Part shown: piece after piece, positions 11,186 to 22,864 of the stretch | Numbering within the stretch: the first letter of the stretch is position 1 | Layout: each line of letters opens with the position of its first letter | Source of the DNA: Crotalaria pallida | Taxonomy: Eukaryota > Streptophyta > Magnoliopsida > Fabales > Fabaceae | Assembly (NCBI GenBank): GCA_037953625.1 | Contig: CM075654.1 | Location: forward strand, 22,685,501-22,749,500 | Reading direction: 5' to 3' | Length of the DNA: 64,000 nucleotides | Program-made: the position numbers and the translations under genes | Notes under the pieces: generated by a model | Database searches by the model: none | Told to the model about the DNA's origin: nothing | What the model saw: only the letters and a program-made list of their open reading frames with translations

Positions 11186-14100
11186 ATGGCAACTAGAAAC
11201 CAAAATCACACTAATACGATGTTGGAACGAATCACCACGGTGTTGGAAGCTATGCAACGACAGTCTCAGCAACCATCTCAACCAGTTAACCCGCCTCATC
11301 AGTGTAATGTGGATAATCCTGAGGCGAAGACTCTGGCTGACTTTAGAAGTTGCAACCCACCAAAGTTTGAAGGAGTATTTAAGCCGGAAGAAGCCAACAA
11401 GTGGATTCACACCATGGACAAGATCCTAAGAACGTTGGAGTGTTCGGATGCTCAAAAGGTGGCTTATGCAACCTATATGTTAGAGGATGAAGCTGAGAAC
11501 TAGTGGAATCACACGATGCAGCTTCTGCAATATGAAGGAAGAGATGTAAGCTGGGGAGTATTCATGGAAAAATTTCTTCAAAAATATTTTCCTGAGGATC
11601 TAAGGAGGAAAAAGGAAGTGGAATTCTTGCAGTTGAAGCAAGGTAACATGAGTGTGGGTGAGTACGCGGCAAAGTTTGAAGAGCTGATGAAGTACTCTCC
11701 ATACTATCAGAACAATCCAGATGAGAGGAGCAAGTGCATTAAGTTTGAAGGAGGTTTGAGGCCAAAGTTGAAGTCGATCTTCAGTTACCAGCAGATTCAA
11801 AGTTTTCCTGCACTCGTGGACATGTGTAGGATGTATGAAGACGACACCAAAGCTGAGGAGATGCAAGTCTCAGAGAAGAAGGATAATCAAGGCTATGGAC
11901 CTCAAAGGCGTAAAGGTTTCAACAACCGGGGCAAAGGTCCGTATGATCGTCGGGGAAAAGGCAAAGGAAAAACTGGTGGTTCTGAGGGAAGGAATTATCG
12001 GAGCGAGGCTCCATTCTGTGACAAGTGCAAGCGCAACCACTATGGTCGTGTGTGTTGGGGGACAAGTGGATGTTTTAACTGTGGAAAGCCGGGACATTTC
12101 GCAAGGGATTGCAAAGAACCGGCCAAGGTCAACTCCAGAGGAACTGCAGATAGACCGGTGACTCAAGGAAGGGTCTTCACCCTTAGCGGTGTGGAAGCGA
12201 ATCGATCTTCTGATCTGGTGCAAGGTAAATACTTGCTTAATGGTCAGTTATGCCATGTTTTGTTTGACTCTGGTGCAACGCATTCATTCGTTTCATATGA
12301 ATGTGTAAACCGGTTAGGCTTGATGATGTCTGAAATGCCTTATGTTTTGCAAGTAGAAACCCCTACAAATGCTCCCGTAGTTGTTTCTAGAGCCTGTCTT
12401 AACTGTTGTATAGAAGTGTTAGGACAAACCTCTAAAGTAGATTTGATCTGCTTACCCTTAGCACAATTAGATGTGATCTTGGGAATGGACTGGTTAAGTC
12501 AAAACCAAGTGATTATTGATTGTGATAGAAAACTCGTGACCTATAGAAACCCAAAACCCTATGGCTACATGTGTCTATTCAACACTGAGGTGGGAGAGAG
12601 TGGTCCGAGGATAGAAGAGATTTCCGTTGTCAGAGATTTCCCGGAAGTTTTTGCTGATGAGATCCCTGGTCTGCCACCAAGAAGAGAAATTGAATTTGGT
12701 ATTGACCTAGTTCCGGGAGCTGGTCCCATTTCTATCGCTCCCTATAGAATGGCACCACCGGAAATGGCGGAAATGAAGAAGCAGATTGAGGAGTTGCTGC
12801 AGAAACATATGATCCGACCAAGCGTCTCACCTTGGGGTGCTCCTGTCTTATTCGTAAAGAAGAAAGATGGTAGCATGAGGATGTGTATAGACTACCGGCA
12901 GCTGAATAAGGTCACCATCAAGAACAAGTATCCGTTACCACGGATAGATGACCTTATGGATCAAGTTCGTGGGGCTTCAGTATTTTCCAAGATTGATTTG
13001 AGGTCGGGGTACCATCAGATCAGGATTAGAGAGGAGGACATCTCTAAGACTGCATTTCGATCTCAATACGGACATTATGAGTATGTCGTAATGCCGTTCG
13101 GATTGACTAATGCACCAGCTATCTTCATGGACTACATGAATCGAATCTTTAGACCTTATTTAGATTCATTCGTGGTTGTGTTCATTGATGATATTCTCAT
13201 TTACTCCAAGACCCCGGAGGAGCATGCTGAACACTTGAGGATAGTGTTGAGAATCCTGAAGGAGAAGCAATTGTACGCCAAACTTACAACGTGTGAGTTC
13301 TGGCTGAGGGAGGTCAAGTTTTTGGGGCATGTGATTTCGGACAAAGGAATAGCCGTTGATCCAACGAAAGTAAGTTCGGTTTTGCAATGGGAGCAACCGA
13401 AGTCGGTTACGGAGGTTAGAAGCTTTCTCGGTTTGGCTGGGTACTACCGAAGATTTATAGAAGGATTTTCGAAGATCGCACTGCCTCTGACGAAGTTGAC
13501 TCGGAAAGATCAACCGTTCCTATGGGATGAGAAGTGTGAGAGAAGTTTTCGGGAGTTGAAGGAAAGGTTGACATCGTCTCCTGTGTTGGTGTTGCCCGAT
13601 ACGTAGAAGAGTTTCGATGTGTATTGTGACGCGTCGAAACAAGGTCTTGGGTGTGTCTTGATGCAAGATGGACAAGTCGTCGCTTACGCTTCGAGACAGT
13701 TAAAGGTTCATGAGATGAACTATCCAACCCATGATCTGGAGTTAGCAGCTGTGGTGTTTGCCTTAAAGATCTGGAGGCACTATCTCTATGGCACTACGTT
13801 CCGGGTGTTTAGTGACCATAAGAGTTTAAAGTACCTCTTTGATCAAAAGGAGTTGAATATGAGGCAACGTCGATGGATGAAGTTTTTGAAGGATTATGAG
13901 TTTGAGCTCCATTACCATCCTGGGAAGGCTAACGTTGTGGCGGACGCATTGAGTAGAAAGGCGATGCATATCAGTGCGATGATGGTCAGAGAAGCTGCAC
14001 TGATAGAGGAGTTTCGGGATTTGAGTCTGACAATGCAAGTGGAACCAACGAGTATCAAGTTGGGGATGTTGTAGATTGCTAATGAATTTCTGCTAAGGAT

Positions 14101-14250
14101 TCGAGAATTGCAACACAAGGATGAGAAACTCATGGAGAAGAAGAAATTGATGCAAGAAGGTAAGGAATTGGAATTCCAAGAAGGGAAGGATGGAATCCTG
14201 CGTTTTAGTACAAGGATTTGTGTCCCTGATGATCTGGAGGTAAGAAAAAT
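11186..14250 (+). pseudogene. Element B gag-pol (chromovirus), three nonsense codons, 3' end deleted
   Basis: The same polyprotein as in element A. Gag starts at ATG 11186 after an acceptor-like AGCGCAG. The zinc knuckle CFNCGKPGHFARDC, protease DSGATH, RT FIDD and RNase H (YCDASKQGLG) are all recognisable. Stops occur at 11501 (a tryptophan codon in A; TGG to TAG), at 13604 (CAG to TAG) and at 14072 (CAG to TAG). All three fit C-to-T or G-to-A change at CHG sites. Homology ends at about 14250, before the integrase zinc finger. The rest of B, including its 3' LTR, was removed in a deletion that joins B to A's pol tail. Confidence 0.9.
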
Positions 14251-14269
14251 GGTTTCAAGTGGGGGAGAA
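14251..14269 (+). other. Templated filler at deletion junction between B and A
   Basis: An 18-bp string, GGTTTCAAGTGGGGGAGA, at 14251-14268 is repeated at 14291-14308, where it belongs to the normal pol sequence (the WFQVGE region). The first copy fits neither B's nor A's reading frame. It looks like a patch copied from 40 bp away during end-joining. Confidence 0.7.
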
Positions 14270-14865
14270 AGTGTCAGACGCCGTTATGCTGGTTTCAAGT
14301 GGGGGAGAGTTCTCTGGTTGGACCAAATTTTGTGCAAGAGACCACGAAACAGATCAAGATGATCCAAGAGAAGATGAAGACGGCTCAGAGCAGGCAGAGA
14401 AGCTATGCTGATAGAAGAAGGAAACCCTTAGAGTTTGATGAAGGAGACCATGTGTTCATTAGAATAGTACCAACCAAAGGTGTTAGTAGAGCCCTGAAAA
14501 CTCAGAAACTATCACCTAAGTTTATTGGTCCCTATCAAATCCTCAAAAGAGTCGGCCCGGTAGCCTATCAATTAGCCCTGCCCCCATCGCTAGCTAACCT
14601 TCACAATGTATTCCATGTGTCTCAACTGAAGAGATATATCCATGACCCCACCATTGTCCTTAGAATCCAACATGATGACCTAGAAATTCATGAGAACCTA
14701 ACCTTTGAAGCCATGCCTGTTTGCATTGAAGACCGAAGAATCAAGCAGCTTAGAGGAAATGATATTAGTCTGGTCAAAGTTGTCTGGGTTTGTGGCGATG
14801 TAACAGAGGCATCTTGGGAATTAGAGTATAAGATGCGTCAAGTCTATCCTGACTTGTTTACATGA
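14270..14865 (+). pseudogene. Element A pol C-terminus with chromodomain
   Basis: An open frame covering the end of integrase and the C-terminal chromodomain. It starts at the CQTPLCW-like segment, continues with the linker (KPLEF, GDHVF, LSPKFIGPYQI, LHNVFHVSQL), and ends with a chromodomain-like segment (VKVVW, ASWELE, MRQVYPDLF). About 14 bp are missing relative to the point where A's pol stops at 7325. It is therefore best read as the other half of A rather than part of B, because it leads directly into A's 3' LTR. Chromodomains direct integration to particular chromatin in this group. This piece has no start codon of its own. Confidence 0.8.
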
Positions 14866-14891
14866 GTTGAATTTCGGGGACGAAATTCCTT

Positions 14892-14907
14892 GTAAGTGGG
14901 GGAGTAG
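14892..14907 (+). other. Polypurine tract of element A
   Basis: A purine-rich run (AAGTGGGGGAGTAG) immediately before the TG of A's 3' LTR at 14908. It primes plus-strand DNA synthesis. Confidence 0.85.
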
Positions 14908-16233
14908 TGTAACACCCCAAAATTTTAATCCCCGATTAAGGAAATGTTAATTATAAATTAATTATAATTAATGATTTCTATATTAATCCTTGATTAAAAT
15001 GTGTGTTTATGTAGTTAGTAAATGTATGTGTATGGATTTAATAAATATAATAATGCATGAAATGAGTATTTTGCATATTAGTCCCTGGGTTGGGACCTAG
15101 AAGCAAATATAGGAAAGGTTTTGGAGGGAAAGTAAATAAAATAATTATTTTTCAAAAACTGGGCAAAATACTCAAGTATTATTCTGAATACTCGAGTATT
15201 CTGGTCAGAGTTGCACGAGTTAGTGCGTTGGGTGAGTCACCATCAACGATTTCCTCTTCTTGCCACGAATACTCCATCCCCAACACCTCAAGGCATTCGT
15301 GTCGATGTGCATGAGCATCTTCCCACTCTATTTAAGCATATCAACACCGATTTGTTGAAGCTCTTGGTCAAATTCGAAGTTGGTTGAGAAGTTAGGGTTC
15401 TGAACTTGTTTCTTTTGATTCGTCCTCTGTGAGTTGATTTGAGCTACACACCATACACTAATACAAAGCTCACATCACGAGCTTTGTATAAACACCAAAA
15501 TCGTGAGGATTGAGTGAGTGTAGTGGAAGATTAAGGGTTTGGAAGTGGAGCTGTTCTTGGTCAAGCTGTTGTCTGGAGCTTACTTCGATTTTGATTTCTG
15601 GTAAGCTCACGAGTCTCTGAGTCCCAAATTCGATTTCTCTAGTTGGAATATGTTTCATAGAGTCTATAAAATCTAAAATCCCCAATTTATATCTCTGTTT
15701 CATGTGTGAACCAATTCAATCTTGGTGGTGCACTCAAACTGCTCTGCATGTGAAGCTTAAAGTGGTTTCTGGGGTTGGAAAGCTCTTCTTTGGAAATTCT
15801 CTGATTGATTCAAGTCTGAGAGGTAAGGGGAAGTAATTTTGTACACTAGATAGAGTTTAAATTCCATTCATTGTATTAGAGAGCCACCAAGAGGCTCTAA
15901 GGGCTTAGTTTGAATAGGAACTTTGGTTTGGAGACCAAGCTTTGCTCTCTGGTTGTTTGGAGCAAGTTTATAATGATGCATGCAAGCTTAAATGATCATT
16001 GTTTTATGAGGGTGATGCTTATTTTGCAATTTGAGGTGTTGAGTTGCCAAATTGTGTATTTTATGCATTAATGAATGATTCTCTGTCAAATCTGTTATTT
16101 GATATGAAATGAGTGTTGTAATATGTCCATTATATGATATGTGAACCTTGTTGATCCCTGGATTAGACTAGAAATTGGTAGAATTGAAAATGGTGTGTTA
16201 AAAGTAAGATTTCAGTATGTTCTACACTAAAAC

Positions 16234-16556
16234 ACTCGAGTAGTGGGTTGGATACTCGAGTAAAATGATAATAAAACAATGTATTTTGAGAAAAAACACT
16301 CGAGTATCAAGCCCAGTACTCGAGTATCGAATGATACCTGAGGACATGTTAAGGCAAACCACTCGAGTAATGCAGGGGTGACTCCAGTATTCTGGAATTC
16401 ATGATGAGCCACTCGAGTACCCATGAACTACTCGAGTATTTTATGAATCTGAAACCCAAATCCTCAGAAAGTCATGAACACTCGAGTATCTTGAGGAACA
16501 CTCGAGTAATCTGGAAAAGTTGAAGAACACTCGAGTGTGCTGAAATATACTCGAGT
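16234..16556. repeat. ACTCGAGT palindrome-pair array in A 3' LTR intron
   Basis: Pairs of ACTCGAGT 19-20 bp apart, such as 16234 and 16254, with a few decayed members (ACTCCAGT). Position and order match the array in LTR B. Confidence 0.95.
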
Positions 16557-17287
16557 AATTCACATAGAACCTGAAAAACACCATTTCCAATTCTGACTTA
16601 ATTGGTTAAGGATTTAACAACGACAATCCAAGGGATATGGACTTAAAAGAAATTGATTAATATAAGTATACCGTTTGGTGACAGTCCTTTTTGATAATGA
16701 AATACGCTGAGGTGGCTTGTAATATACTAATCAATTTCCTTTGAGCTTAAAAATAAAATGCATTCATTCTGGAGTTTGGATGGTAGGATGTATATCATGT
16801 TTTTGGTAAACATGTGGAGGGCCTCTGGGAGTGCCAATACGCTTGCTTGATGACACGTTGTTGACGTGGTCGGCTTAGTGGATGCCGATATGGTAACACC
16901 GTTTGGATGATGGTCCGTTTGGATGACGGAATATGCTCGGGTGGCATGGATTCCAAGCTTGACGTGTACATTCTTGGTGAATGTACGAAATGTTGCATAC
17001 CTAGGAATACAACGCACGGTTGAGTGCTGGGTTGTCAGGGATGGACGTCAGAGAGTGATATAGTTTGATGGAGATAGGCTTGACAGCTACAATCATGCAT
17101 CATGCTACTCATTTAAATTTAATGTGATAAGTGAAAGAAGTATGAACATCCTATTTGTATCCAATAAATGCTATATGCTAAATGTGATTGTTGTTCTTTG
17201 TCACATACATACATATTCATATTGTACATATTTATACTCTGTTGATTATGTGTATAGAAATGCTTACCCCCTTTGCCCTTTTAGGTG

Positions 17288-17758
17288 ATGTCTCGTTACA
17301 TCGCTTGCGTCGAGATCCGGCCACTTCCTAGTGGCACATGGATCTATGAGGACCATCGCGCGGTGTTCGAGGGAGAGGTGAAGATCACCTTCTACCATCC
17401 GAACCCGTTGATTCGATTTCGTCCTCGTAGATTTAGGATTCCCATCATATACACTATGCACGTACCCCCGTTTTACACATATTATGGACCACCTCCCACG
17501 CGACCAGCTCGCTCTTATCACAGTTTTCGTTTTCGACCTACCCGCTCACACCCTTTTACTTCGAGAGTCGTCCGCGAGGAGACTCCCCCTTCTGATCCGA
17601 GGAGCCCAGTCAGGGTCTCACCATCACCTGACCCCGTACCCAATGGTAGGGTACACTCTTCATCGGATGAGATCGAGGAGGATCCAGTGGAGGACGAGAG
17701 CGGAGGCGAGCCTGTCGTGCATTCTACTGGGAGTGATTGGAGGGATGACGATCCCTAG
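17288..17758 (+). CDS. LTR-encoded conserved protein, 156 aa (copy in A 3' LTR)
   Basis: An intact copy, nearly identical to the one in A's 5' LTR (residue differences include E/K near the FEGEV motif and H/Y in the TYHG segment). The acceptor reads CTTTTAG|GTGATG, with one base fewer than in the 5' copy. No stop or frameshift. It lies just downstream of a 1.46-kb predicted intron starting at 15823. Function unknown. Confidence 0.8.
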   Translation: MSRYIACVEIRPLPSGTWIYEDHRAVFEGEVKITFYHPNPLIRFRPRRFRIPIIYTMHVPPFYTYYGPPPTRPARSYHSFRFRPTRSHPFTSRVVREETPPSDPRSPVRVSPSPDPVPNGRVHSSSDEIEEDPVEDESGGEPVVHSTGSDWRDDDP

Positions 17759-18815
17759 GTATGCGCATATGGTATATGATGAGGATCAGAGGATCCGGTG
17801 TGGGGATGCTGTGGAGGAGATTTTGCTGCTGCTGCTGTGTTGATGATGATGTTGTTACCTTGTGCTTCTTGGAGACTACTACTATCACTACTACTACTAC
17901 TGATGATGCTGCCAGATCTACGCGACCACCTCTAGAGTCCATATTTTGCTATGTATATATTTTGTGGATATACTTTTGAGTACTCTAAGGCTATGGTTAC
18001 ACTATGATGTAGATCTGTTATGGACTTGTTTGGATCTTGGAGACTTTGTTACTGGGACTATGTACTCATGACTCTTTTCACATATATATATATATATATA
18101 TAACCTATGTGTATATTTCTATTAGATGCATAGTCCTATAATTTCCGCTTACTCTGATTTAATCTTTCTTAAGAGATCGGCTGTAAAAAGGATTAGATGA
18201 CGTCAGGTTTACAAAATGAAAAGAATGAATAGCTTCCTTTACTTTCTATCATATAAATACAATTTCAAATGCGAATGCTATTCAGCTTGTGAAAAGGTTT
18301 CGAAATCGCCGAATTCAATTCAACGGTTTGAAACAATATAGAACTTCTTCTCCAAGAATTCCAAGTGTTGGTTTGTGCACCCGCTTTAAAGGAAAAATTT
18401 TATTCTCACATTTTCTATACAATAACAAGTCCATATATTTTCCAAGAAATACTTAATTATTATAGTATTTATCTCTTGGGGAGAAAGGGTGTCACACAAA
18501 ACCTTTGTCATTATCAAAACATTCTCACTAGATCTAACATTAAGCAAGTTTCATATGATGCATGCAAGCTGTAATGAGCTTTATTTCACAAGTTTATTGA
18601 GTATTTTTAAAATTGAGGTGTTAAGTTGTGAAATTGTGTAATTTATGCATTATCATTTGATTCTCTGTCAAATTTGTTAATTGATGAGTTATAAGGGTTT
18701 GAGCATGTTCAATTTATGTGATATGAACTTTGTTGATCATTGGATTGGTTTAGAAATGGTTAGAATTGAAAATGTTATGTTGAAACCAAGTTTCCAGTCT
18801 GTTCTGTGTGAAAAG

Positions 18816-19139
18816 ACTCGAGTACTTGGCTTGATACTCGAGTATTTCGTGTTAAAATGATGTGTATTTTGTTACAAACACTCAAGTACCAGGCCCAGAA
18901 CTCGAGTAATAACTGATTCATGGGGGTCTCTTAAGGTACACCACTCGAGTAATGCAGGGGTCACTCGAGTGTTCTGGAATTGATGAAGAACACTCGAGTA
19001 CTCATGAACTAATCGAGTATTTTTATGAATCTGAAACCCAAATCCCCAGAAAGACATGAACACTCGAGTATTCTGAAGAACACTCGAGTAATCTGGAAAT
19101 AGTTGAAGAACACTCGAGTATTCTGAAGAACACTCGAGT
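18816..19139. repeat. ACTCGAGT palindrome-pair array in LTR C
   Basis: Pairs 20 bp apart (for example 18816 and 18836), with some CG-to-CA decayed members such as ACTCAAGT near 18880. Confidence 0.95.
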
Positions 19140-19849
19140 AGTTCACCCAGAATATTAAAAATATCATTTTTAATTCGGAATCATTTGGTTAATGATTTAA
19201 TAATAATAATCCAAGGGATCAGGACTTAAATGAAATTGATTAATATAATTATACCGTTTGGATGACGGGACGTGGCTCGGATGGCACGTTATATATTAAC
19301 CAATTTCCTTTAAGTTTAAAAATGATACATTCATTCTGGAGTTTGGATGATAGATCGTTTATCATGTTTTGGTAACATGAGGAGGGCCTCTGGGAGTGCC
19401 AATTGACGGCTCGCTTGATGACACGTTATGGTTGACGACGTGGTCGGCATAGTGAGATGCTGATATGGTTATACCGTTTGGATGACGGGACGTTGCTCGG
19501 GTGGCACGTATTCCAAGCTTGTCGTGTACATTCTTGGTGAATGTACGAATGTTGTACACCTAGGAGTACAACGCACTGGTGAGTGCTGGACGGAGTAAAG
19601 GATGGACGTCAGAGAGTGTCATAGAATGATGGAGATAGGCTTGAGAGCTAGGAACATACATCATGCCACTCATCTAAAACAATATTGAAAAATGGAACCA
19701 GTATGAGCATCCTATTTGCATTCATTAACTGTTAAATGCTAAATATGTTTGTTGTTTAATGTTGCATAACTATAGATTCACATTGTTCACATATTTATGC
19801 TCTATTGATTATGTGTATAGAATTGCTTACCCCTATGCCCTTGTAGGTG

Positions 19850-20320
19850 ATGTCACGTTACATCGCTTGCATCGAGATTCGGCCACTTCCTAGTGGCACA
19901 TGGATCTACGAGGACCATCGCCCGATGTTCGAGGGAGAGGTAGAGGTTACCTTCTACCACCCGAACCCGCTGATTCGATTTCGTCCTCGTAGGTTTAGGA
20001 TTCCCATCATATACACTATGCACGTACCACCTTTTTACACATATCATGGACCACCTCCCACACGACCAGCTCGCTCATATCACAGCTTTCGTTTTCGACC
20101 TACCCGCTCACACCCTTTTCCTTCGAGAGTCGTCCGCGAGGAGACTCCCCCTTCTGATCCGAGGAGCCCAGTTAGGGTCATCCCATCTCCTGACCCTGTA
20201 CCCAGTGGTAGGGTACACTCTCCATCGGATGAGATCGAGGAGGATCCCGTGGAGGATGAGAGCGGAGGCGAGCCTGTCGATCATTCTACCGGGAGTCAGT
20301 GGAGGGATGATGATCCCTAG
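19850..20320 (+). CDS. LTR-encoded conserved protein, 156 aa (copy in LTR C)
   Basis: An intact copy from a third, diverged LTR, after the acceptor CCCTTGTAG. Changes include HRPMFEGEVEV in place of HRAVFEGEVEI; the PRRFRIPIIY and VPPFY segments are conserved and the acidic tail is nearly so. A donor-like CCTAG|GTATGT overlaps the stop codon, as in A. Function unknown. Confidence 0.8.
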   Translation: MSRYIACIEIRPLPSGTWIYEDHRPMFEGEVEVTFYHPNPLIRFRPRRFRIPIIYTMHVPPFYTYHGPPPTRPARSYHSFRFRPTRSHPFPSRVVREETPPSDPRSPVRVIPSPDPVPSGRVHSPSDEIEEDPVEDESGGEPVDHSTGSQWRDDDP

Positions 20321-21042
20321 GTATGTGTATATGGTATATGATGAGGATCAGAGGATCCGATGTGGGGATGTTGTGGAGGAGACTCTGCTGCTGCTACTGT
20401 TGATGTTGATGATGATGTTTTCTTTTGCTACCTGGAGAGTGCTACTACTATCACTACTACTACTGTTGCTGCCAGATCAATGTGACCACCTCTAGAGTTT
20501 CATATTTTTGTGTTGTATATATTGTAGATATACTTTTGAGAACTCTAGGGCTATGGTCTTGTTTTGATATAGATCTTTTATGGACTTGTATGGATCTTGG
20601 AGACGTAACCATGGGACTATGTACATCATGACTTATATATATATAAATTATGTTTATCTTATAAAAATGCATAGTTCCATTATTTCTGCTTACTCTGATT
20701 TAACCTATTTAAAGAGTTCGGCTACAAAAGAATTAAATGGTATCAGTTTTACTAAACGAAAGAAAAGATGGCATCGCTTACTTTCTATCATATAAATACG
20801 ATTTAAAAATACGGATGCTATCCATCTTGTGAAAGGGGTTTTAGAGGATGCCGAATTCAACACAATTGTTTAAAATGATATAGATTTTCTTCTCCAAGAA
20901 TTCCATGTTTTGGTTTGTGCACCCGCCTTGAAAAAGAAATTTTTTATTTTCATAATTTCTATATATAATAACAAGTCCATATATTCAACCAAGTAATACT
21001 TAACTATTGTAGTATTTACTATCTTGGGAAAAGGGTGTCACA

Positions 21043-22560
21043 AGTTGTGAATATTGTGGAGTTGTTGATTTATGCTCTCTGCTGTTCATTTTATTGTTGT
21101 TTTCCTGTGGTTTGTTTTGAAATTGAATCTCACCATAACCTTGTACTTCGATTGTTTCTATTGCTGGAAAATTATACCAAATCTGAGTAATATGAATCAC
21201 TGGGACCTAACACTTATCTCACATACTACTGTGTTATTGGACAAAGTGCTGCTGGTACTTATCTCGCATTACTACTGTTGATTTTTTTTAAATGACTTGG
21301 GCCAGTTTGTTTAGGGTTAATTGAAAGTAATTCATGAAGAAACGATTTTGGTAAAAGCTAAGTCATTCTTTGAGAAGCTAAAGAAATATAGCATTCTTTT
21401 AAAAAGTGTGTCACAGTTAAAGTTTTGACATCATAGCTACGAGCACTTCGCATGCAATTACCAATTCAAAATACTTTCCTTTTCTTTTCTAATATGTTGT
21501 TTAGTGATCTTCTTATTAGGAAATATCCAAATAGTATAATAATATCTTAAAGAAGTTCTAAAGCTTCTAGCAGTAAAAACTAATGTTATGCTACTAGTTC
21601 TGTAAGTTTATATAGGCATTTTGCTTGCTCTTTATTAATGGATAAAAGTGTGTTGAAATTAAATTAACTATCTTGCAGGCTTGCAGGCTTATTGTCACCA
21701 TAGGTAATGACATAATATATAGATTTTTTAAAAAATACTTCAAAAGAGGTAATTTATAACGTCAAAAGGGAAAAGAAATGGACATTGGTGTGAGCCTCTT
21801 TGTCATATCATATTGTATAATCTCAGTTTAGATTACTCTGTCATATCATACTCTAATCTTCGTGCATATGATGTATATTAGTTGGTATTCAAGTCCAAGT
21901 AACATGTTTTCATGATAATAGTTAGTTTAATTAGAGAATAGTTACTTATTGACCTTCTATTCACAAGGTGTCGAGGTCTGGTGTTTACTAAGAATTGTAT
22001 TCCTACTAAAGACTAGGTTTTGAATAAAAATGAGTCTAAATTTGTTAATTTTCTCATGCAGATTTTGAATATTTTATAACATTTTTTTTCCAGGAACTGT
22101 CATTGGATTTTTCACAACATGTTCGCTCTACTTTGGCTTCTATCATAATGTGATTGATGAGTTTGCGCTGGACTATCTTTCTTAGAAGAGTTGATGAGAT
22201 GGAGGATAGCCAATTAGGTGAAGAGGAAGACACTTTAATTGATAGTTGAAATCATTAGAAACGAAAATTGCCTCTTTCGAGATTTAGGTTTTGATAGAGC
22301 ATAGTGGTGTCTTTCTTCCTTGTAGATGACACCTTCTAATTAAAAAAGACTTCCATTTTTGTATTAGTTTGGATACTGTTATAAGTAAAAACTGTCCATA
22401 AATGTTCTTATTTTGTATATGTTATTATTGTGTCTTGTAATAAACATAACTTATAATAATTGAATAAGTTTTTATCTAATGTATGTGTTATAAATTTAGT
22501 AGTTGTGTAACCCTATTAAAAATACTTTAGAATTTAAAGCATAAACAAGATTTATTTGGT
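21043..22560 (+). other. Unassigned low-copy-looking stretch, possible exon remnant
   Basis: About 1.5 kb right of LTR C without retrotransposon features. A polypyrimidine tract and TTTTCCAG at about 22083-22093 precede a short open segment (about 22094-22150) that could be a terminal exon, but I cannot identify a protein. The remainder is AT-rich. It could be the 3' end of a degraded host gene or only intergenic sequence. Confidence 0.25.
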
Positions 22561-22584
22561 CAAATATTTTTTTTTTAATTAGAC

Positions 22585-22860
22585 AAAGGCTATTGCAACG
22601 ACATTTTTGTTGTTTCAAAAGCAAAATGTGTTTTGCAACAACATTATCGTTGCAGAAGCCGAAGGTGTTTTGCAACGACATTGTCGTTGCGAAATAGATT
22701 ACCTGTACAACTCTGCCAACCCTTGTTTAGCAACGACATCTCTTATGCAACGACATGTGTCGTTGCTGAAAACCGTTCTTTATAACAACGAAGAAAGTCG
22801 TTGCTATACCCTTTTGCAACGGAAATATTTTTTGCAACGATTTTTGAAAACGATTTAATT
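22585..22860. repeat. Cluster of GCAACGAC / GTCGTTGC motifs (DNA-transposon subterminal-like)
   Basis: At least ten copies of a GCAACGAC-type motif in both orientations, several facing each other (GCAACGACATGTGTCGTTGC is a 20-bp palindrome). Clustered short inverted motifs like this are typical of CACTA-type subterminal regions. No CACTA terminus or target duplication is visible, so the class is uncertain. Confidence 0.5.
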
Positions 22861-22864
22861 CAAA

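Larger units (their letters stand above)
14908..18496 (+). mobile_element. Element A 3' LTR (3589 bp)
   Basis: From TGTAACACCC to GGGTGTCACA, directly after the polypurine tract. Its last 1.44 kb is nearly identical to 1878-3310, so it pairs with A's 5' LTR rather than with B's. It carries a palindrome pair at 15170-15197, a donor at 15823, an intronic ACTCGAGT array, an acceptor at 17283-17284 and the LTR ORF. The next five bases, CAAAA (18497-18501), should be A's target duplication. Confidence 0.92.
18497..21042 (+). mobile_element. LTR fragment C, target of element A
   Basis: The 3' 2.5 kb of a third chromovirus LTR of the same group, entered part-way because element A sits in it. It has a palindrome array (18816-19139), the CGTTTGGATGACGG repeat (about 19253-19500), an acceptor and an intact LTR ORF. 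It ends GGGTGTCACA at 21042. No primer-binding site follows, so it is a 3' or solo LTR. Its left part would lie outside the window. Confidence 0.85.
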
